Notes: generated by a model not told the origin, from the sequence alone. Shown: positions 45,619 to 54,506, counted from the stretch's first letter. The stretch: 64,000 bases of DNA from Leptotrichia sp. oral taxon 223 (GCF_013394795.1 NZ_JABXYU010000001.1:248001-312000), one strand, 5' to 3'. Program-made: numbers and translations.

Positions 45619-46755
45619 TTATTTTAATTTTATAGATTTTAAAGCTGCAAAAATATTTCTTACTGTATTTTCGACGTTTACACTCCCTGAAGCCAAAGCC
45701 GTTTCCAATGTCCTAACTCCAGGCATAATTGAAAATATTGCATCAAATCCATTATCATACAAAATTTCATAACCATTTCCTAGATTTCCTGCTATTCCTA
45801 TTACTGGGATATTATATTTTTTAGCAAGTTCTGCAACTCCAAAAGGTGTTTTTCCATAAATTGTCTGTTTGTCCATTCCACCTTCTCCTGTTATTACTAA
45901 ATCTGCATCCTTTAATTTTTCCTCAAGATCAGCCGCATCAATTACTATCTCTATCCCCTTCTTTAAAATTCCGCCTAAAGTCAGCAGTCCTGCGCCAAGC
46001 CCTCCAGCCGCTCCTGCACCTGGAACATCATTTATTTCCATATTTAAGTCTCTTTTTACAATTTTTGCATAATGTGACAAATTATTATCTAAAACTTCCA
46101 CCATTTGCGGAGTTGCACCTTTTTGAGGCCCAAATACATGTGCAGCTCCATTTTTACCAGTCAATGGATTTGAAACATCACATGCTACCAAAATTTCCAC
46201 CTTTCTTAATCTTTCATCCAAGTTTGAAAAATCTATTTTTGCCAGTTTACCTAGTTCAAATCCTCCAAAGCCGATTTCCCTGCCATTTTCATCTGTTAAT
46301 TTTGCACCTAATGCCTGAAGCATTCCAGCTCCACCATCAGTCGTCGCACTTCCACCTATTCCTAAAATAATTCTTTCCACATCATGATCCAGAGCTTTTA
46401 GCATCAATTGTCCTGTCCCATATGTTGTTGTTATATAAGGGTTCCTTTTTTCACTAGGTATCAGTTCAATTCCACTTGTTGAAGCCATTTCTATAATAGC
46501 GATATTTTTATCCCCCAGTATTCCATATTTCGAAATAATTTTTTCTCCAAGCGGGTTTAAAGTTTCTTCGTTGTATATTTTACCATTTGTTGCATCTATT
46601 AATGATTCTAATGTTCCTTCTCCTCCATCAGCCATAGGAACTTTTTTAATTTCCCATTCTGGAAATATTGACAAAATCCCTCTTTCTACACAGTCACATA
46701 CTTCCTTTGCTGACATACTTTCCTTAAATGAGTCTGGCGATATTACCACTTTCAT
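45619..46755 (-). CDS. garK: Glycerate kinase
   Basis: A 378-residue glycerate kinase of the GarK/GlxK family, phosphorylating glycerate to 2-phosphoglycerate. It begins MKVVISPDSFKESMSAKEVCDCVERG, has KVPMADGGEGT, GIGGSATTDGGAGMLQALGAKL, GAGAAGGLGAGLL and ITGEGGMDKQTIYGKTPFGVA. The start at 46755 has GGAGG 7 bases upstream. The frame stays open another 64 codons upstream into transporter-like sequence (listed separately), so the annotated start could easily be misplaced at 46947. Confidence 0.95.
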   Translation of the reverse strand: MKVVISPDSFKESMSAKEVCDCVERGILSIFPEWEIKKVPMADGGEGTLESLIDATNGKIYNEETLNPLGEKIISKYGILGDKNIAIIEMASTSGIELIPSEKRNPYITTTYGTGQLMLKALDHDVERIILGIGGSATTDGGAGMLQALGAKLTDENGREIGFGGFELGKLAKIDFSNLDERLRKVEILVACDVSNPLTGKNGAAHVFGPQKGATPQMVEVLDNNLSHYAKIVKRDLNMEINDVPGAGAAGGLGAGLLTLGGILKKGIEIVIDAADLEEKLKDADLVITGEGGMDKQTIYGKTPFGVAELAKKYNIPVIGIAGNLGNGYEILYDNGFDAIFSIMPGVRTLETALASGSVNVENTVRNIFAALKSIKLK

Positions 46756-46947
46756 TTTTTTCCCTCCTAATCTATACTCCAAAAATTCCAAATATATTGT
46801 TGAAACTATAGTCAACACAAGCCCTATCAGACTTTCAAACGGTATCAGCAAAAGTCTGTCCTTTATTTCCATATTAACAGCTCCACCAGTTGCATGAAAA
46901 AAGCTTCCATGTGGCAAATGATCTAATACTTCAGATATTCTATACAC
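46756..46947 (-). pseudogene. C-terminal fragment of a permease, in frame with garK
   Basis: From a GTG at 46947 (preceded by an in-frame TAA) the frame encodes ISEVLDHLPHGSFFHATGGAV, a segment with KDRLLLIPFESLIGLVLTIVS, and a hydrophobic stretch typical of a transporter C-terminus, then runs without a stop into garK. The FFHATGGAV-type ending resembles permeases often paired with glycerate kinase, but the exact family is a guess. Only about 60 residues remain, so the transporter is lost. The fragment ends at the garK ribosome binding site in residues RLGGK. Confidence 0.6.
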
Positions 46948-47152
46948 TTAGTATAACCTAAAAATATAAAAAATCAATTTTTTAATTGTGTATTTTTCTC
47001 TTCAAACATTTCCCTAAACGTCTTTTTCCCAATTTCCAATTTCTATAAAATCCTATTAATATAGTATCCTCTAATTTTGATTTTTTTACTTTTCTCCGCT
47101 TTTTGACTCTATTATAAATACTGGCGTTATTCAACTTTTACAACTTTTATTT

Positions 47153-47668
47153 TTACAATTCAATATCAAATTGATACTCTTCATCAATAAGCGTATAATC
47201 AATATTATGAATTTTACATAATTTTAACACTCTTTCATTATCTCTCAAAACACTTTCCAATGTGCAATAACTATCATCTATTCTACTTTCAACAACATTT
47301 GCATATTTTTTTATATCATTAAAATGCTTATTAATGTAATTTTCACTCATAACCAAACAAATACATCTTATATTTTCTAAATATTCTTTTTCAAAATCTT
47401 TTTTCCAGTCAAACGAAATATAACATCCCTCGACAATAAGATTCTGCTTATTTTCAATAGCCGTTTTTATCATTTCCGAAATAATTGGCCATAACAAATC
47501 TGTTAATTCCTCATCACTGCTCATAGCCGTCAATTCAGTATGCCCACTTCGGATAAGTCCCATTTTTAAATGATCAATAGACAAATACGGATACTTATAT
47601 TTTTCAAGTAATTTTTGTGCCAGTTTTGTTTTTCCGGTATGAGAAGCTCCCATTATTAAAATTATCAT
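47153..47668 (-). CDS. P-loop kinase-like protein
   Basis: A 171-residue P-loop protein with Walker A GASHTGKTKLA near the N-terminus (residues 7-17), then SIDHLKMGLIRSGHTELT and NLIVEGCYISFDWKKDF, the layout of small-molecule or nucleotide kinases in the adenylate kinase-like group. The substrate is unknown. ATG 47668 with AGGAGG is chosen; an upstream frame to 47704 only translates the end of the preceding TPR gene's region (ASEVRLGGK). It overlaps no gene, but its ribosome binding site includes the stop codon of the TPR gene upstream, implying translational coupling. Confidence 0.8.
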   Translation of the reverse strand: MIILIMGASHTGKTKLAQKLLEKYKYPYLSIDHLKMGLIRSGHTELTAMSSDEELTDLLWPIISEMIKTAIENKQNLIVEGCYISFDWKKDFEKEYLENIRCICLVMSENYINKHFNDIKKYANVVESRIDDSYCTLESVLRDNERVLKLCKIHNIDYTLIDEEYQFDIEL

Positions 47669-47676
47669 TTTCCCTC

Positions 47677-48798
47677 CTAATCTAACTTCTGATGCCGTGG
47701 ACAATCTATCAAAAAACAGTCATACAAAAATTTAGGATAAATTTTCACTTCTGGTTTATAATCTGTTTTCAATACTTTTTCATATTCTGCCTTCAAATTC
47801 TTTATTTGTCTTTTTATCTCCCTAATTTCTTCTTTTTTATACGATTTCGTACATTCTGTTAAAAATTCTCCATTTTTTATGCTCTCTATTTCTTCATCTT
47901 TAATCTTCAAAACTATTTTAAAATTTTCTTGTAATTTTTCTATTTCATTTAACTGCTTTAGAGAATAAAAATAGAATCTCAGCCACCAAGCTGGAAATTG
48001 ATAATCTTGTATTTTAAACTTTGAATAAATTTTTCGGCTTTTCTCATAACTTCCTGCCAAATAATATAGCTCTGCAAACTCTTCCTCAAAAAAATCATCG
48101 TTATTAACAGTTTCCAACATTAATTCATTAATTTCATCCTCAATATTTTCAAATTCCCTTAATTGAATTTTATTCACAATATAACTATATTTTATCTTAG
48201 CAAAATCCTCTTTTCCAAACTCAAAATCTTTTTTTACTAATTCTTCCAAAATTATTTTCGCCTCTTCGTTTTTTCCATTAACCATCAGCAAATTCGCATA
48301 TTCAAACTTATAAATCGGATTATTTTCCAGCTCACAAGCCCTTTTATACATTTCTTCCGACTTATCATATTTCCCAGCACCATAATAATCCGCTCCAAGC
48401 CCATAATAAGCCTTAGAATTATTTGGATTAAACGCCACAGCCTTTCTCAAAGTTCTAATCGCTCTTTTACTTCCAACTCTCTGATCATCATAATAATACC
48501 CTAAATTAGTATAAATCCGTGATTTTTCCTCATCAGTCAATTCATTTTCATATTTTTTTATAAATTCATTCAATAATTTATAAATATCCTTCCATTGATA
48601 AGTTAATTCATTGTAAACTGCTGCTAATTGACAAATAACTTCCACATTTTTGGGATTTTCTTTCAATTTATTTTCCAAAAATATTTTATACTCTTCATAA
48701 ACAGAATCGTAATCACTATTATTTCTAATTTTTTCTTGAATATATTTTATCCATTCTTTTACCGTTTTTCTTTCTAAATTTTTTTGTTTTTCCAATTT
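47677..48798 (-). CDS. TPR-repeat protein, paralogue 3 (DCPxH C-terminus)
   Basis: A 373-residue helical repeat protein starting at TTG 48798 (AGGAGG, 4-base spacer, the same as the next gene's). The N-terminal segment KEWIKYIQEKIRNNSDYD and ENPKNVEVICQLAAVYNELT are shared with the two paralogues upstream. TPR units are visible at about 85-190 (e.g. AVAFNPNNSKAYYGLGADYY). The conserved FYFYSLKQL and TDYKPE segments precede the C-terminus FLIDCPRHQKLD. The three genes probably arose by tandem duplication. No enzymatic domain; a protein-binding role is likely but unproven. Confidence 0.78.
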   Translation of the reverse strand, partial: KLEKQKNLERKTVKEWIKYIQEKIRNNSDYDSVYEEYKIFLENKLKENPKNVEVICQLAAVYNELTYQWKDIYKLLNEFIKKYENELTDEEKSRIYTNLGYYYDDQRVGSKRAIRTLRKAVAFNPNNSKAYYGLGADYYGAGKYDKSEEMYKRACELENNPIYKFEYANLLMVNGKNEEAKIILEELVKKDFEFGKEDFAKIKYSYIVNKIQLREFENIEDEINELMLETVNNDDFFEEEFAELYYLAGSYEKSRKIYSKFKIQDYQFPAWWLRFYFYSLKQLNEIEKLQENFKIVLKIKDEEIESIKNGEFLTECTKSYKKEEIREIKRQIKNLKAEYEKVLKTDYKPEVKIYPKFLYDCFLIDCPRHQKLD

Positions 48799-48803
48799 TC
48801 CTC

Positions 48804-49940
48804 CTAATCTAATTTCTGATGCATTGGACAATCAACTAAATAGCAAGTTTTATACATTTTTTCTAAATTTATTCTTGTATTTTCAGGCTTATAATTACTA
48901 TTCATTATCTTTTTATATATCCCCAAAACCTTTTTTATTTCATTCTTTTCTTCTTCAATAAATTCATCAATCTCTTCTTCACTCCAGTATTTTTTGTCAT
49001 AAATTTCTCCAACTTCAATCTTTTCAATATACTTATTATGTTTTTGAATCAATTCTGATAATTTGTTTTCTGCTTTCTTAAAGCTTCCTAATTTTTTTAA
49101 ACTGTAAAAATAAAATGAAAAACGCATATTATAATAAAAATGTTCTTCCCAGTCAAGTTCATCTATCTCTTTTTCAAAAACCAAGACACACCTATCGTAT
49201 TCTTCACATAAATAATATAAGTCTATAAGTTCTTCAAATAAAATTTGCTCATCATAATAATATTTCTCTAACGACACTTTCTCTAACATTTTATCCAGAA
49301 TTGGCTCAGCCAATTTTTTATCATCTGTATAATGTAAACACAGTGCCAATGCATATAAAATTCCCGCACTTTCAGGTTCCTTTTCATAACATCTCAATAA
49401 CATTTCTTTCGATTTTTCAAAATAACCACAATAAAACAACGTTATCCCATAATTATAATCATCTTCTATTTCTTTCTCATCTGAAAATTTTTCCATTTCC
49501 TGAAAACATTCAAGTGCCTTTTTGTATTTTTTTCTTTTTAAATAATATTCTCCCAATACTTCCCATACAACCGCCGATTGTTTCCCCATTTCAATTAATT
49601 TTGTCAAATAATACTTACACTTTTTATCATCATAAGCATCTTTTTCATATAAATCAGCCAAATCCTGATAAATAACAGCCTTCTCATCATCATTTAAATC
49701 TTTTGAATATTTTTTCAAAAACTCCTCTAATACATTCACACTCTTTTTTCCATCTTGATATACCGTAAAATAGGCTATCGCTAACTGACATACCTTTTCT
49801 ACATCTCGTGGATTTTTCAAAAGACATTTCTCCAAATAATCCTTATATTCAATAAATGCATGCTTATAATTATCGTAACTATCATTTTTTTGGATTTCAT
49901 CCTGAATATATCTTGCCCATTCTTTTTGTGTTTGTTTCAT
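48804..49940 (-). CDS. TPR-repeat protein, paralogue 2 (DCPxH C-terminus)
   Basis: A 378-residue paralogue: QKEWARYIQDEIQKNDSYDN, NPRDVEKVCQLAIAYF, TPR-like helices (YKKALECFQEMEKFSDEKE, GYFEKSKEMLLRCYEKEPES), FYFYSLKKLGSFKK, SNYKPE, and C-terminus CYLVDCPMHQKLD. AAAGGAA precedes ATG 49940. The stop TAG is part of the ribosome binding site of the next gene (TTAGATTAGGAGG). The overall acidity is high. Confidence 0.78.
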   Translation of the reverse strand: MKQTQKEWARYIQDEIQKNDSYDNYKHAFIEYKDYLEKCLLKNPRDVEKVCQLAIAYFTVYQDGKKSVNVLEEFLKKYSKDLNDDEKAVIYQDLADLYEKDAYDDKKCKYYLTKLIEMGKQSAVVWEVLGEYYLKRKKYKKALECFQEMEKFSDEKEIEDDYNYGITLFYCGYFEKSKEMLLRCYEKEPESAGILYALALCLHYTDDKKLAEPILDKMLEKVSLEKYYYDEQILFEELIDLYYLCEEYDRCVLVFEKEIDELDWEEHFYYNMRFSFYFYSLKKLGSFKKAENKLSELIQKHNKYIEKIEVGEIYDKKYWSEEEIDEFIEEEKNEIKKVLGIYKKIMNSNYKPENTRINLEKMYKTCYLVDCPMHQKLD

Positions 49941-49963
49941 AATTTTATTCCTTTTATATTTCT

Positions 49964-51124
49964 TCAATCCTCATCAATTATCAAATGTTGTGGACAATCC
50001 AGTAACCAACATTCATTTTCAAAAAACATAAATATTTCCAACTTAGGCTTAAAATCCGTATTCAATATTTTTTTCAGCACTAAATTAATGTTTTTCAATT
50101 TTTGTTTTTCATCTTCTATCATTTCCAAAAGTTCTTCTTCCGTTGTATCTTTCTGATATTCTTCGTCAGTCTTTATTTCTTCAATGTTTTGAAAAATCTC
50201 TTTTTCAGCTTCTTTTAATATTTTGTCTATTTTCTCAAATTTATTCAATTGTTTCAAAGAATAAAGATACGGTGCCATATAATTTGCTTCTAAATTAAAA
50301 TTAACATTCTCTGCATATTTACAATATTTTTCATAATTACCACATAAATAATATAAATCTTTTATATTACTATTATCAATGGTGTTAAAACCTTCATACG
50401 TCAACCAATTCAAATATTTTTCATAATCTGTTTTCTCCAGCATTTCAAACTCTTTTATTTTTTCCAAAAGTTTTTCTATATTTTCAGTATCTTTATTTCC
50501 TAAATAAATTTTACAAAGAACTATGTAAAAATGATATTTAATGTTGTCTGAATCCCCTATTAACAAATTATCTAAAATTTTTTCAGCTTTTTTATATTCT
50601 TTACTTTTAATCAAAATCAGTGCATATCCATAACTATATTTCGCTTCATCACTCATTTTGCAGGCAATTTCTATATTTTCAAGAGATTTTTGATATATTT
50701 TAGCATAAAAACAAATACCTACAAGTCTGTAATAAATGTCTGCATTATTTGAATTAATTTTTATTGCTTTTTCAAGATAATCAATAGCCTCTTCTTCCAT
50801 ACATCCCATATCTTCACACAAATAAGCCAAATCAGCATATATTCTAAACTTTTCATCTTCTGTCAAAATATTAAAATTCCTTGTCAAAAATGTTTCTAAA
50901 ATTGCTATACCGTCGCATTTTCTACTCAAATAGCAAACTCCCGCCAACTGACAAACGACCGAAACATCTTCAGGATTTTTTACAGTTTCTTTTAACAAGT
51001 ATTTCCTATAATTTTCAAGTGCAGCATCATATTCTGTTCTATCTTCATTTCCCATTTTTTCCCATATTTCATAAATATATTTTTTCATACCTTCATTCAA
51101 TTTAACTTTAATATCCAATTTCAT
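49964..51124 (-). CDS. TPR-repeat protein, paralogue 1 (DCPxH C-terminus)
   Basis: A 386-residue paralogue, first in the cluster: EGMKKYIYEIWEKMGNEDRTEYD, NPEDVSVVCQLAGVCYL, TPR-like units (AIDYLEKAIKINSNNADIYY, EYKKAEKILDNLLIGDSDN), YLYSLKQLNKFEK, TDFKPK, and C-terminus CWLLDCPQHLIIDED. The start is uncertain: ATG 51124 abuts GGGAG, while a TTG at 51118 would have 6-base spacing. It ends 23 bases before the next paralogue. Confidence 0.76.
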   Translation of the reverse strand: MKLDIKVKLNEGMKKYIYEIWEKMGNEDRTEYDAALENYRKYLLKETVKNPEDVSVVCQLAGVCYLSRKCDGIAILETFLTRNFNILTEDEKFRIYADLAYLCEDMGCMEEEAIDYLEKAIKINSNNADIYYRLVGICFYAKIYQKSLENIEIACKMSDEAKYSYGYALILIKSKEYKKAEKILDNLLIGDSDNIKYHFYIVLCKIYLGNKDTENIEKLLEKIKEFEMLEKTDYEKYLNWLTYEGFNTIDNSNIKDLYYLCGNYEKYCKYAENVNFNLEANYMAPYLYSLKQLNKFEKIDKILKEAEKEIFQNIEEIKTDEEYQKDTTEEELLEMIEDEKQKLKNINLVLKKILNTDFKPKLEIFMFFENECWLLDCPQHLIIDED

Positions 51125-51229
51125 CTCCCAATTTTTATTTTAAACTTATTATAACACTTTTTTAAAAAACAAAAAAGGTTACAATTTTACTTGTAACCTA
51201 TCTTCTTTCACAATTTATTTCTTCTACTT

Positions 51230-51505
51230 TTAAATTTCATAATGTGTCCACATACTAATGATATTTATTCTTTTCTCTTCTTCTATAACTTCATACACTA
51301 GCCTGTGCTGTTTATTAATTCTTCTTGAATAATAACCTTTCAAATCTTTAGTTAAAATCTCATAGGACGGTGGTGTTTGAAAAGGATTTTTCTTTATAAG
51401 ATTTATTAATTTTTCCACATTATTTTTTAATGCTGGAAATTGCTTTATTTTCTCTTTATCCTTATTAGCTTTTTTCAAAATATAAATTTTGTATTCTTCT
51501 ACCAT
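51230..51505 (-). CDS. yoeB: YoeB-family toxin
   Basis: A 91-residue Txe/YoeB mRNA interferase. Family text: LKKANKDKEKIKQFPALKNNVEKLINLI, PSYEILTKDLKGYYSRRINKQHRLVYEV and the C-terminal SMWTHYE with the catalytic-type histidine. It overlaps the upstream antitoxin gene by 7 bases. It cleaves ribosome-bound mRNA when free of YefM, by family knowledge. Confidence 0.93.
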   Translation of the reverse strand: MVEEYKIYILKKANKDKEKIKQFPALKNNVEKLINLIKKNPFQTPPSYEILTKDLKGYYSRRINKQHRLVYEVIEEEKRINIISMWTHYEI

Positions 51506-51738
51506 TCAAAAACCTCGTAATCTTCATCAGAAGCCTTTTTTGCCACTTCAATTTTTTCTTTCATTGTTGGATCTGATAACAGGTATAGAGTTTCTAATAA
51601 ACCATTATATTCAGCTTCGCTAATGATAATAGCATTTCCTTTTTTAGTGTTCACATTGATAACATCATTATAGTCAATTGCCGATTCTAAATAAGAAAAT
51701 AAATTTTTTCTCAAATTAGTTGCATTTGTATTTGTCAT
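51499..51738 (-). CDS. yefM: YefM/Phd-family antitoxin
   Basis: A 79-residue antitoxin: NATNLRKNLFSYLESAIDYNDVINVNTKKGNAIIISEAEYNGLLETLYLL is the Phd/YefM fold (residues ~4-53), followed by a toxin-binding tail (KKASDEDYEVFEW). ATG 51738 is chosen because AAGGAG lies 8 bases upstream, inside a longer frame to 51756. It should bind YoeB and repress the pair. Confidence 0.92.
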   Translation of the reverse strand: MTNTNATNLRKNLFSYLESAIDYNDVINVNTKKGNAIIISEAEYNGLLETLYLLSDPTMKEKIEVAKKASDEDYEVFEW

Positions 51739-51810
51739 AAAAATCACTCCTTCCATCTATGTACATAATACAGTACATCATTATAAAAGTCAAGCAACTT
51801 TTTATAATTT

Positions 51811-52986
51811 CTATTTTCCCCTGCTTTTTATAATCTTATCCGCATTATTAACAACTTCATAGTCATATTCTCCTAATTCCACATTTTTTCCAATTGGAAT
51901 ATACCACAAGAATTTTGAGAAATAATCTTTTAATTTTTTATCAGAAAAATCATATCCTGCTACTGCATAAGGATAGTTTCTCATTATTTTCAAATCATCA
52001 TTAGAAAGTTGCTTTAATTCAGCTGCTGTCAAGGATACTGCATTGTATGCCGCCTGTGTCAAGTCATCTCTAAATTTAAAGCCTTTTTTCGTTTTCTCAG
52101 GAAAGATATGATTTCCATTTAAATGTGATATTTCTACTAAGTTAAATTCATTTTCAGGTTTAAAATTCTTTGTCTTGAAATATAAATAGCCATTTTTTAA
52201 TTTTGCATAAAGAACTTTGTACTGCCCATCCTTGTTATAATAATTTTTGTATCCGTAATCGATATTCCCTTCTCCAACTAATTTCCAGTTTATCTCTTTT
52301 CCATTCTTCATTTTTGTCTCAGGTATTGCAATAAAGGCATTTCCAGGCTCAATAATTACTTCAAAATCATCCACTTTCTGATTTTTCCATTTTGAAATAG
52401 TTGTCCATACGTAATTAAAGTCGCTATATCCAACACCGCCGCTTCCATCATACTGATAACTATGTTCAACTACATTTTCACCTTTTTTAAAATTTACCTT
52501 AAAATAATAAACAAAGCTTCTTTTATAATATTCAGCTTCCTGTTTCGCCTTTTCCTCGTTGTATTCCTTAAAATATTTTTTAACTTCTTCAAGCTGCTTT
52601 ACATCTTTTGGAATCAAATCAGTTAATCTGTACGCAATTGTGCTTACATTTTTTCCATTTACAACCGTTCTAAAATTTTTGAAATGATTCTCATTGTCCC
52701 ATTCCTCATTCCCGCCTTCAGGAGTAATAAACCCAATATACTTTTCCCCTGCGTCAGGGCTGTCAAATACAAATCTTACAGTTACAATCATTTCATTCAT
52801 TGTTCCGTACTTTCTCTTTACTTTTTCCAGCTTAAAGTGAAGTTTTTCACTTTTTATTGCAATATTAGACATGTTCATCGGCACAATATGTCCACCTTTT
52901 GATCCAAATTCATAATCATTTGCTAGTAAATTTGTGCCAAAAATAAACATTAAACAAAATAATAAAAATATTCCCGTTTTTTTCAT
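51811..52986 (-). CDS. Secreted DUF4424-like protein with YARHG domain
   Basis: A 391-residue protein: signal peptide (1-22, ending NLLA); a DUF4424-like region (FGSKGGHIVPMNMSNIAIKSE, then VTVRFVFDSPDAGEKYIGFITP); and a C-terminal YARHG-type domain (LTAAELKQLSNDDLKIMRNYP, then YFSKFLWYIPIG). The YARHG signature is altered to YAVAG. It is exported and of unknown function. It shares the YARHG end with the lipoprotein at 38827-39978, but the N-terminal halves differ. Confidence 0.75.
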   Translation of the reverse strand: MKKTGIFLLFCLMFIFGTNLLANDYEFGSKGGHIVPMNMSNIAIKSEKLHFKLEKVKRKYGTMNEMIVTVRFVFDSPDAGEKYIGFITPEGGNEEWDNENHFKNFRTVVNGKNVSTIAYRLTDLIPKDVKQLEEVKKYFKEYNEEKAKQEAEYYKRSFVYYFKVNFKKGENVVEHSYQYDGSGGVGYSDFNYVWTTISKWKNQKVDDFEVIIEPGNAFIAIPETKMKNGKEINWKLVGEGNIDYGYKNYYNKDGQYKVLYAKLKNGYLYFKTKNFKPENEFNLVEISHLNGNHIFPEKTKKGFKFRDDLTQAAYNAVSLTAAELKQLSNDDLKIMRNYPYAVAGYDFSDKKLKDYFSKFLWYIPIGKNVELGEYDYEVVNNADKIIKSRGK

Positions 52987-53110
52987 GGCTTTCACCTGCT
53001 TTTCCTTAAGGATTTTTTACTTTTCATTATAATTATACCTTATATATTAATATTTTTCCAATATTTTTCTATGAAAAAATTATATTTTTTCAAATCCATC
53101 ATTCTTTTGA

Positions 53111-54118
53111 CTATCTCACAGAATAACAGTTATAATACCCGTGTCTGCTATCCTTCGCTGTTTCCGCATCTGAATCATAAAATACTTTAAAACTCTTGAC
53201 ATCGGCACCTTCCAAAATCTTTCCATTGCAAAAAATATTATTTTTATCCTTTGAATATAAATCGTTTATCAATGCAAAAGTCTTTGAATCTGCCTTTTCT
53301 ACAACACTTAATTCAGACACTTCATTCAAAAAATATACTTTGTTCCTGTCTTTCAGGTAATAACTCACATCATAAACATTTCCCACAACTTCAAATCCAT
53401 TAGATAAAACGTTTTCCAGTTTAATTCCCCCATAATACACACTATTCTTATCCGCAGAAAAGACAAAATCAATAATTTTAAAACTATTTTTATCCAGTCC
53501 TTTCAATTCATCCGCCTTCCCATTTGCAACATAATAAATTCCTGTTTTGTCTTTTACATATCTAAAATATTTTTTATTAACCACTTCAAATGTACTATAA
53601 TCAATATTCCTTAGTAAAATTAATTTCCCGTCAAATTCAGGAAAATTAATATTTCTTTCTAAAAAGTAAACATTTTTTCCATCTTTAATATAATATTCAA
53701 CTCCGTCTTCCTTATTCGCAATTATTTCCATCTTACTGTTTTTCAAATTATCAATTTTCCAATAAAAATAATAAAGGGCATTCCCTGATTTTACCAAATA
53801 ATTATTTATTCTCTCAATCGGTTTGCCTTCTAATTTTCCAACTTTCTCACCTTCAAAATAAACATTATTCTCATCTTTCCCATACCAAGTCCCCTCAATC
53901 CATTCAAACGTACCAGCCTTAGCTCCTTTTACAACTTTTCCATCATAATACACTTTCCTTTTATCTGCCACATATTGATTTTTAGGCTTTTCAGCAATAC
54001 TTTCACTTTCATTTTGCTTTTTATTTTCCATTTTTGTATCTTTATCTCCATTCTTTCCGCAAGCCACCATAATTACCATCATTGACAACATTATCATTTT
54101 TAAAATAAATTTTTTCAT
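53111..54118 (-). CDS. DKNYY-family lipoprotein
   Basis: A 335-residue lipoprotein (lipidated Cys20, VIMVAC). The mature part consists of repeats around (K)DKNxVYYxGxxL: YVADKRKVYYDGKVVKGA, YGKDENNVYFEGEKVG, YVKDKTGIYYVANGKA, SADKNSVYYGGIKLEN, LKDRNKVYFLNE, YSKDKNNIFCNGKILEGA. This is the DKNYY repeat family, envelope-located and of unknown function. A frame upstream to 54154 is excluded because the signal peptide starts at 54118. Confidence 0.85.
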   Translation of the reverse strand: MKKFILKMIMLSMMVIMVACGKNGDKDTKMENKKQNESESIAEKPKNQYVADKRKVYYDGKVVKGAKAGTFEWIEGTWYGKDENNVYFEGEKVGKLEGKPIERINNYLVKSGNALYYFYWKIDNLKNSKMEIIANKEDGVEYYIKDGKNVYFLERNINFPEFDGKLILLRNIDYSTFEVVNKKYFRYVKDKTGIYYVANGKADELKGLDKNSFKIIDFVFSADKNSVYYGGIKLENVLSNGFEVVGNVYDVSYYLKDRNKVYFLNEVSELSVVEKADSKTFALINDLYSKDKNNIFCNGKILEGADVKSFKVFYDSDAETAKDSRHGYYNCYSVR

Positions 54119-54163
54119 AAATATAGCTCCTTTTCTAAAAAACTTTTTTCTCAAAATTTTTCT

Positions 54164-54195
54164 AAAAAAAATAAGAGCCTAAATACACTCTTATT
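54164..54195 (-). terminator. Terminator after tRNA-Lys
   Basis: AATAAGAG and CTCTTATT form a perfect 8-base stem with a 10-base loop, followed on the minus strand by a run of Ts. It lies 32 bases after the tRNA. Confidence 0.85.
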
Positions 54196-54226
54196 ATTCA
54201 TTAATATTATATTTTATAGAAGATGA

Positions 54227-54303
54227 TGGTGGGACTGGTGGGGATCGAACCCACAACCTACCGATTAAGAGTCGGTTGCTCTGACCAGTTGAGCTACAGT
54301 CCC
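54227..54303 (-). tRNA. tRNA-Lys (anticodon CTT)
   Basis: A complete 77-base cloverleaf read on the minus strand: acceptor GGGACTG/CAGTCCC, D arm GTAGCTCAACTGGTCAGAGC, anticodon stem ACCGA/TCGGT with loop CTCTTAA (anticodon CTT, codon AAG), T arm with GTTCGATCC, and encoded CCA. It is transcribed alone between its own promoter and terminator. Confidence 0.97.
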
Positions 54304-54336
54304 AAATTATATGTTAATTTTTCAAACAACATAATT

Positions 54337-54365
54337 AGAATATCATAATTTTATTTATTTGTCAA
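54337..54365 (-). promoter_or_regulatory. Promoter of tRNA-Lys
   Basis: On the minus strand TTGACA (54365-54360), 17 bases, TATTCT (54342-54337), about 34 bases before the tRNA. Confidence 0.75.
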
Positions 54366-54506
54366 GGATTTAATTTCACAAAATAGAATAAAAAAGAGGA
54401 AACCAATTTCAATACAATCACACAATCCTATTTAAACACAGTTTCCCCTATGATTAGAATATCAGGTTTTTGCTTATTTTTAAAGACTTTTTTCAAATAT
54501 TTTCCT

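Noticed and set aside
45846-46370. 174-codon plus-strand frame
   Set aside because: It lies wholly inside garK on the opposite strand and its Leu/His/Pro-rich translation is a typical shadow of a conserved gene.
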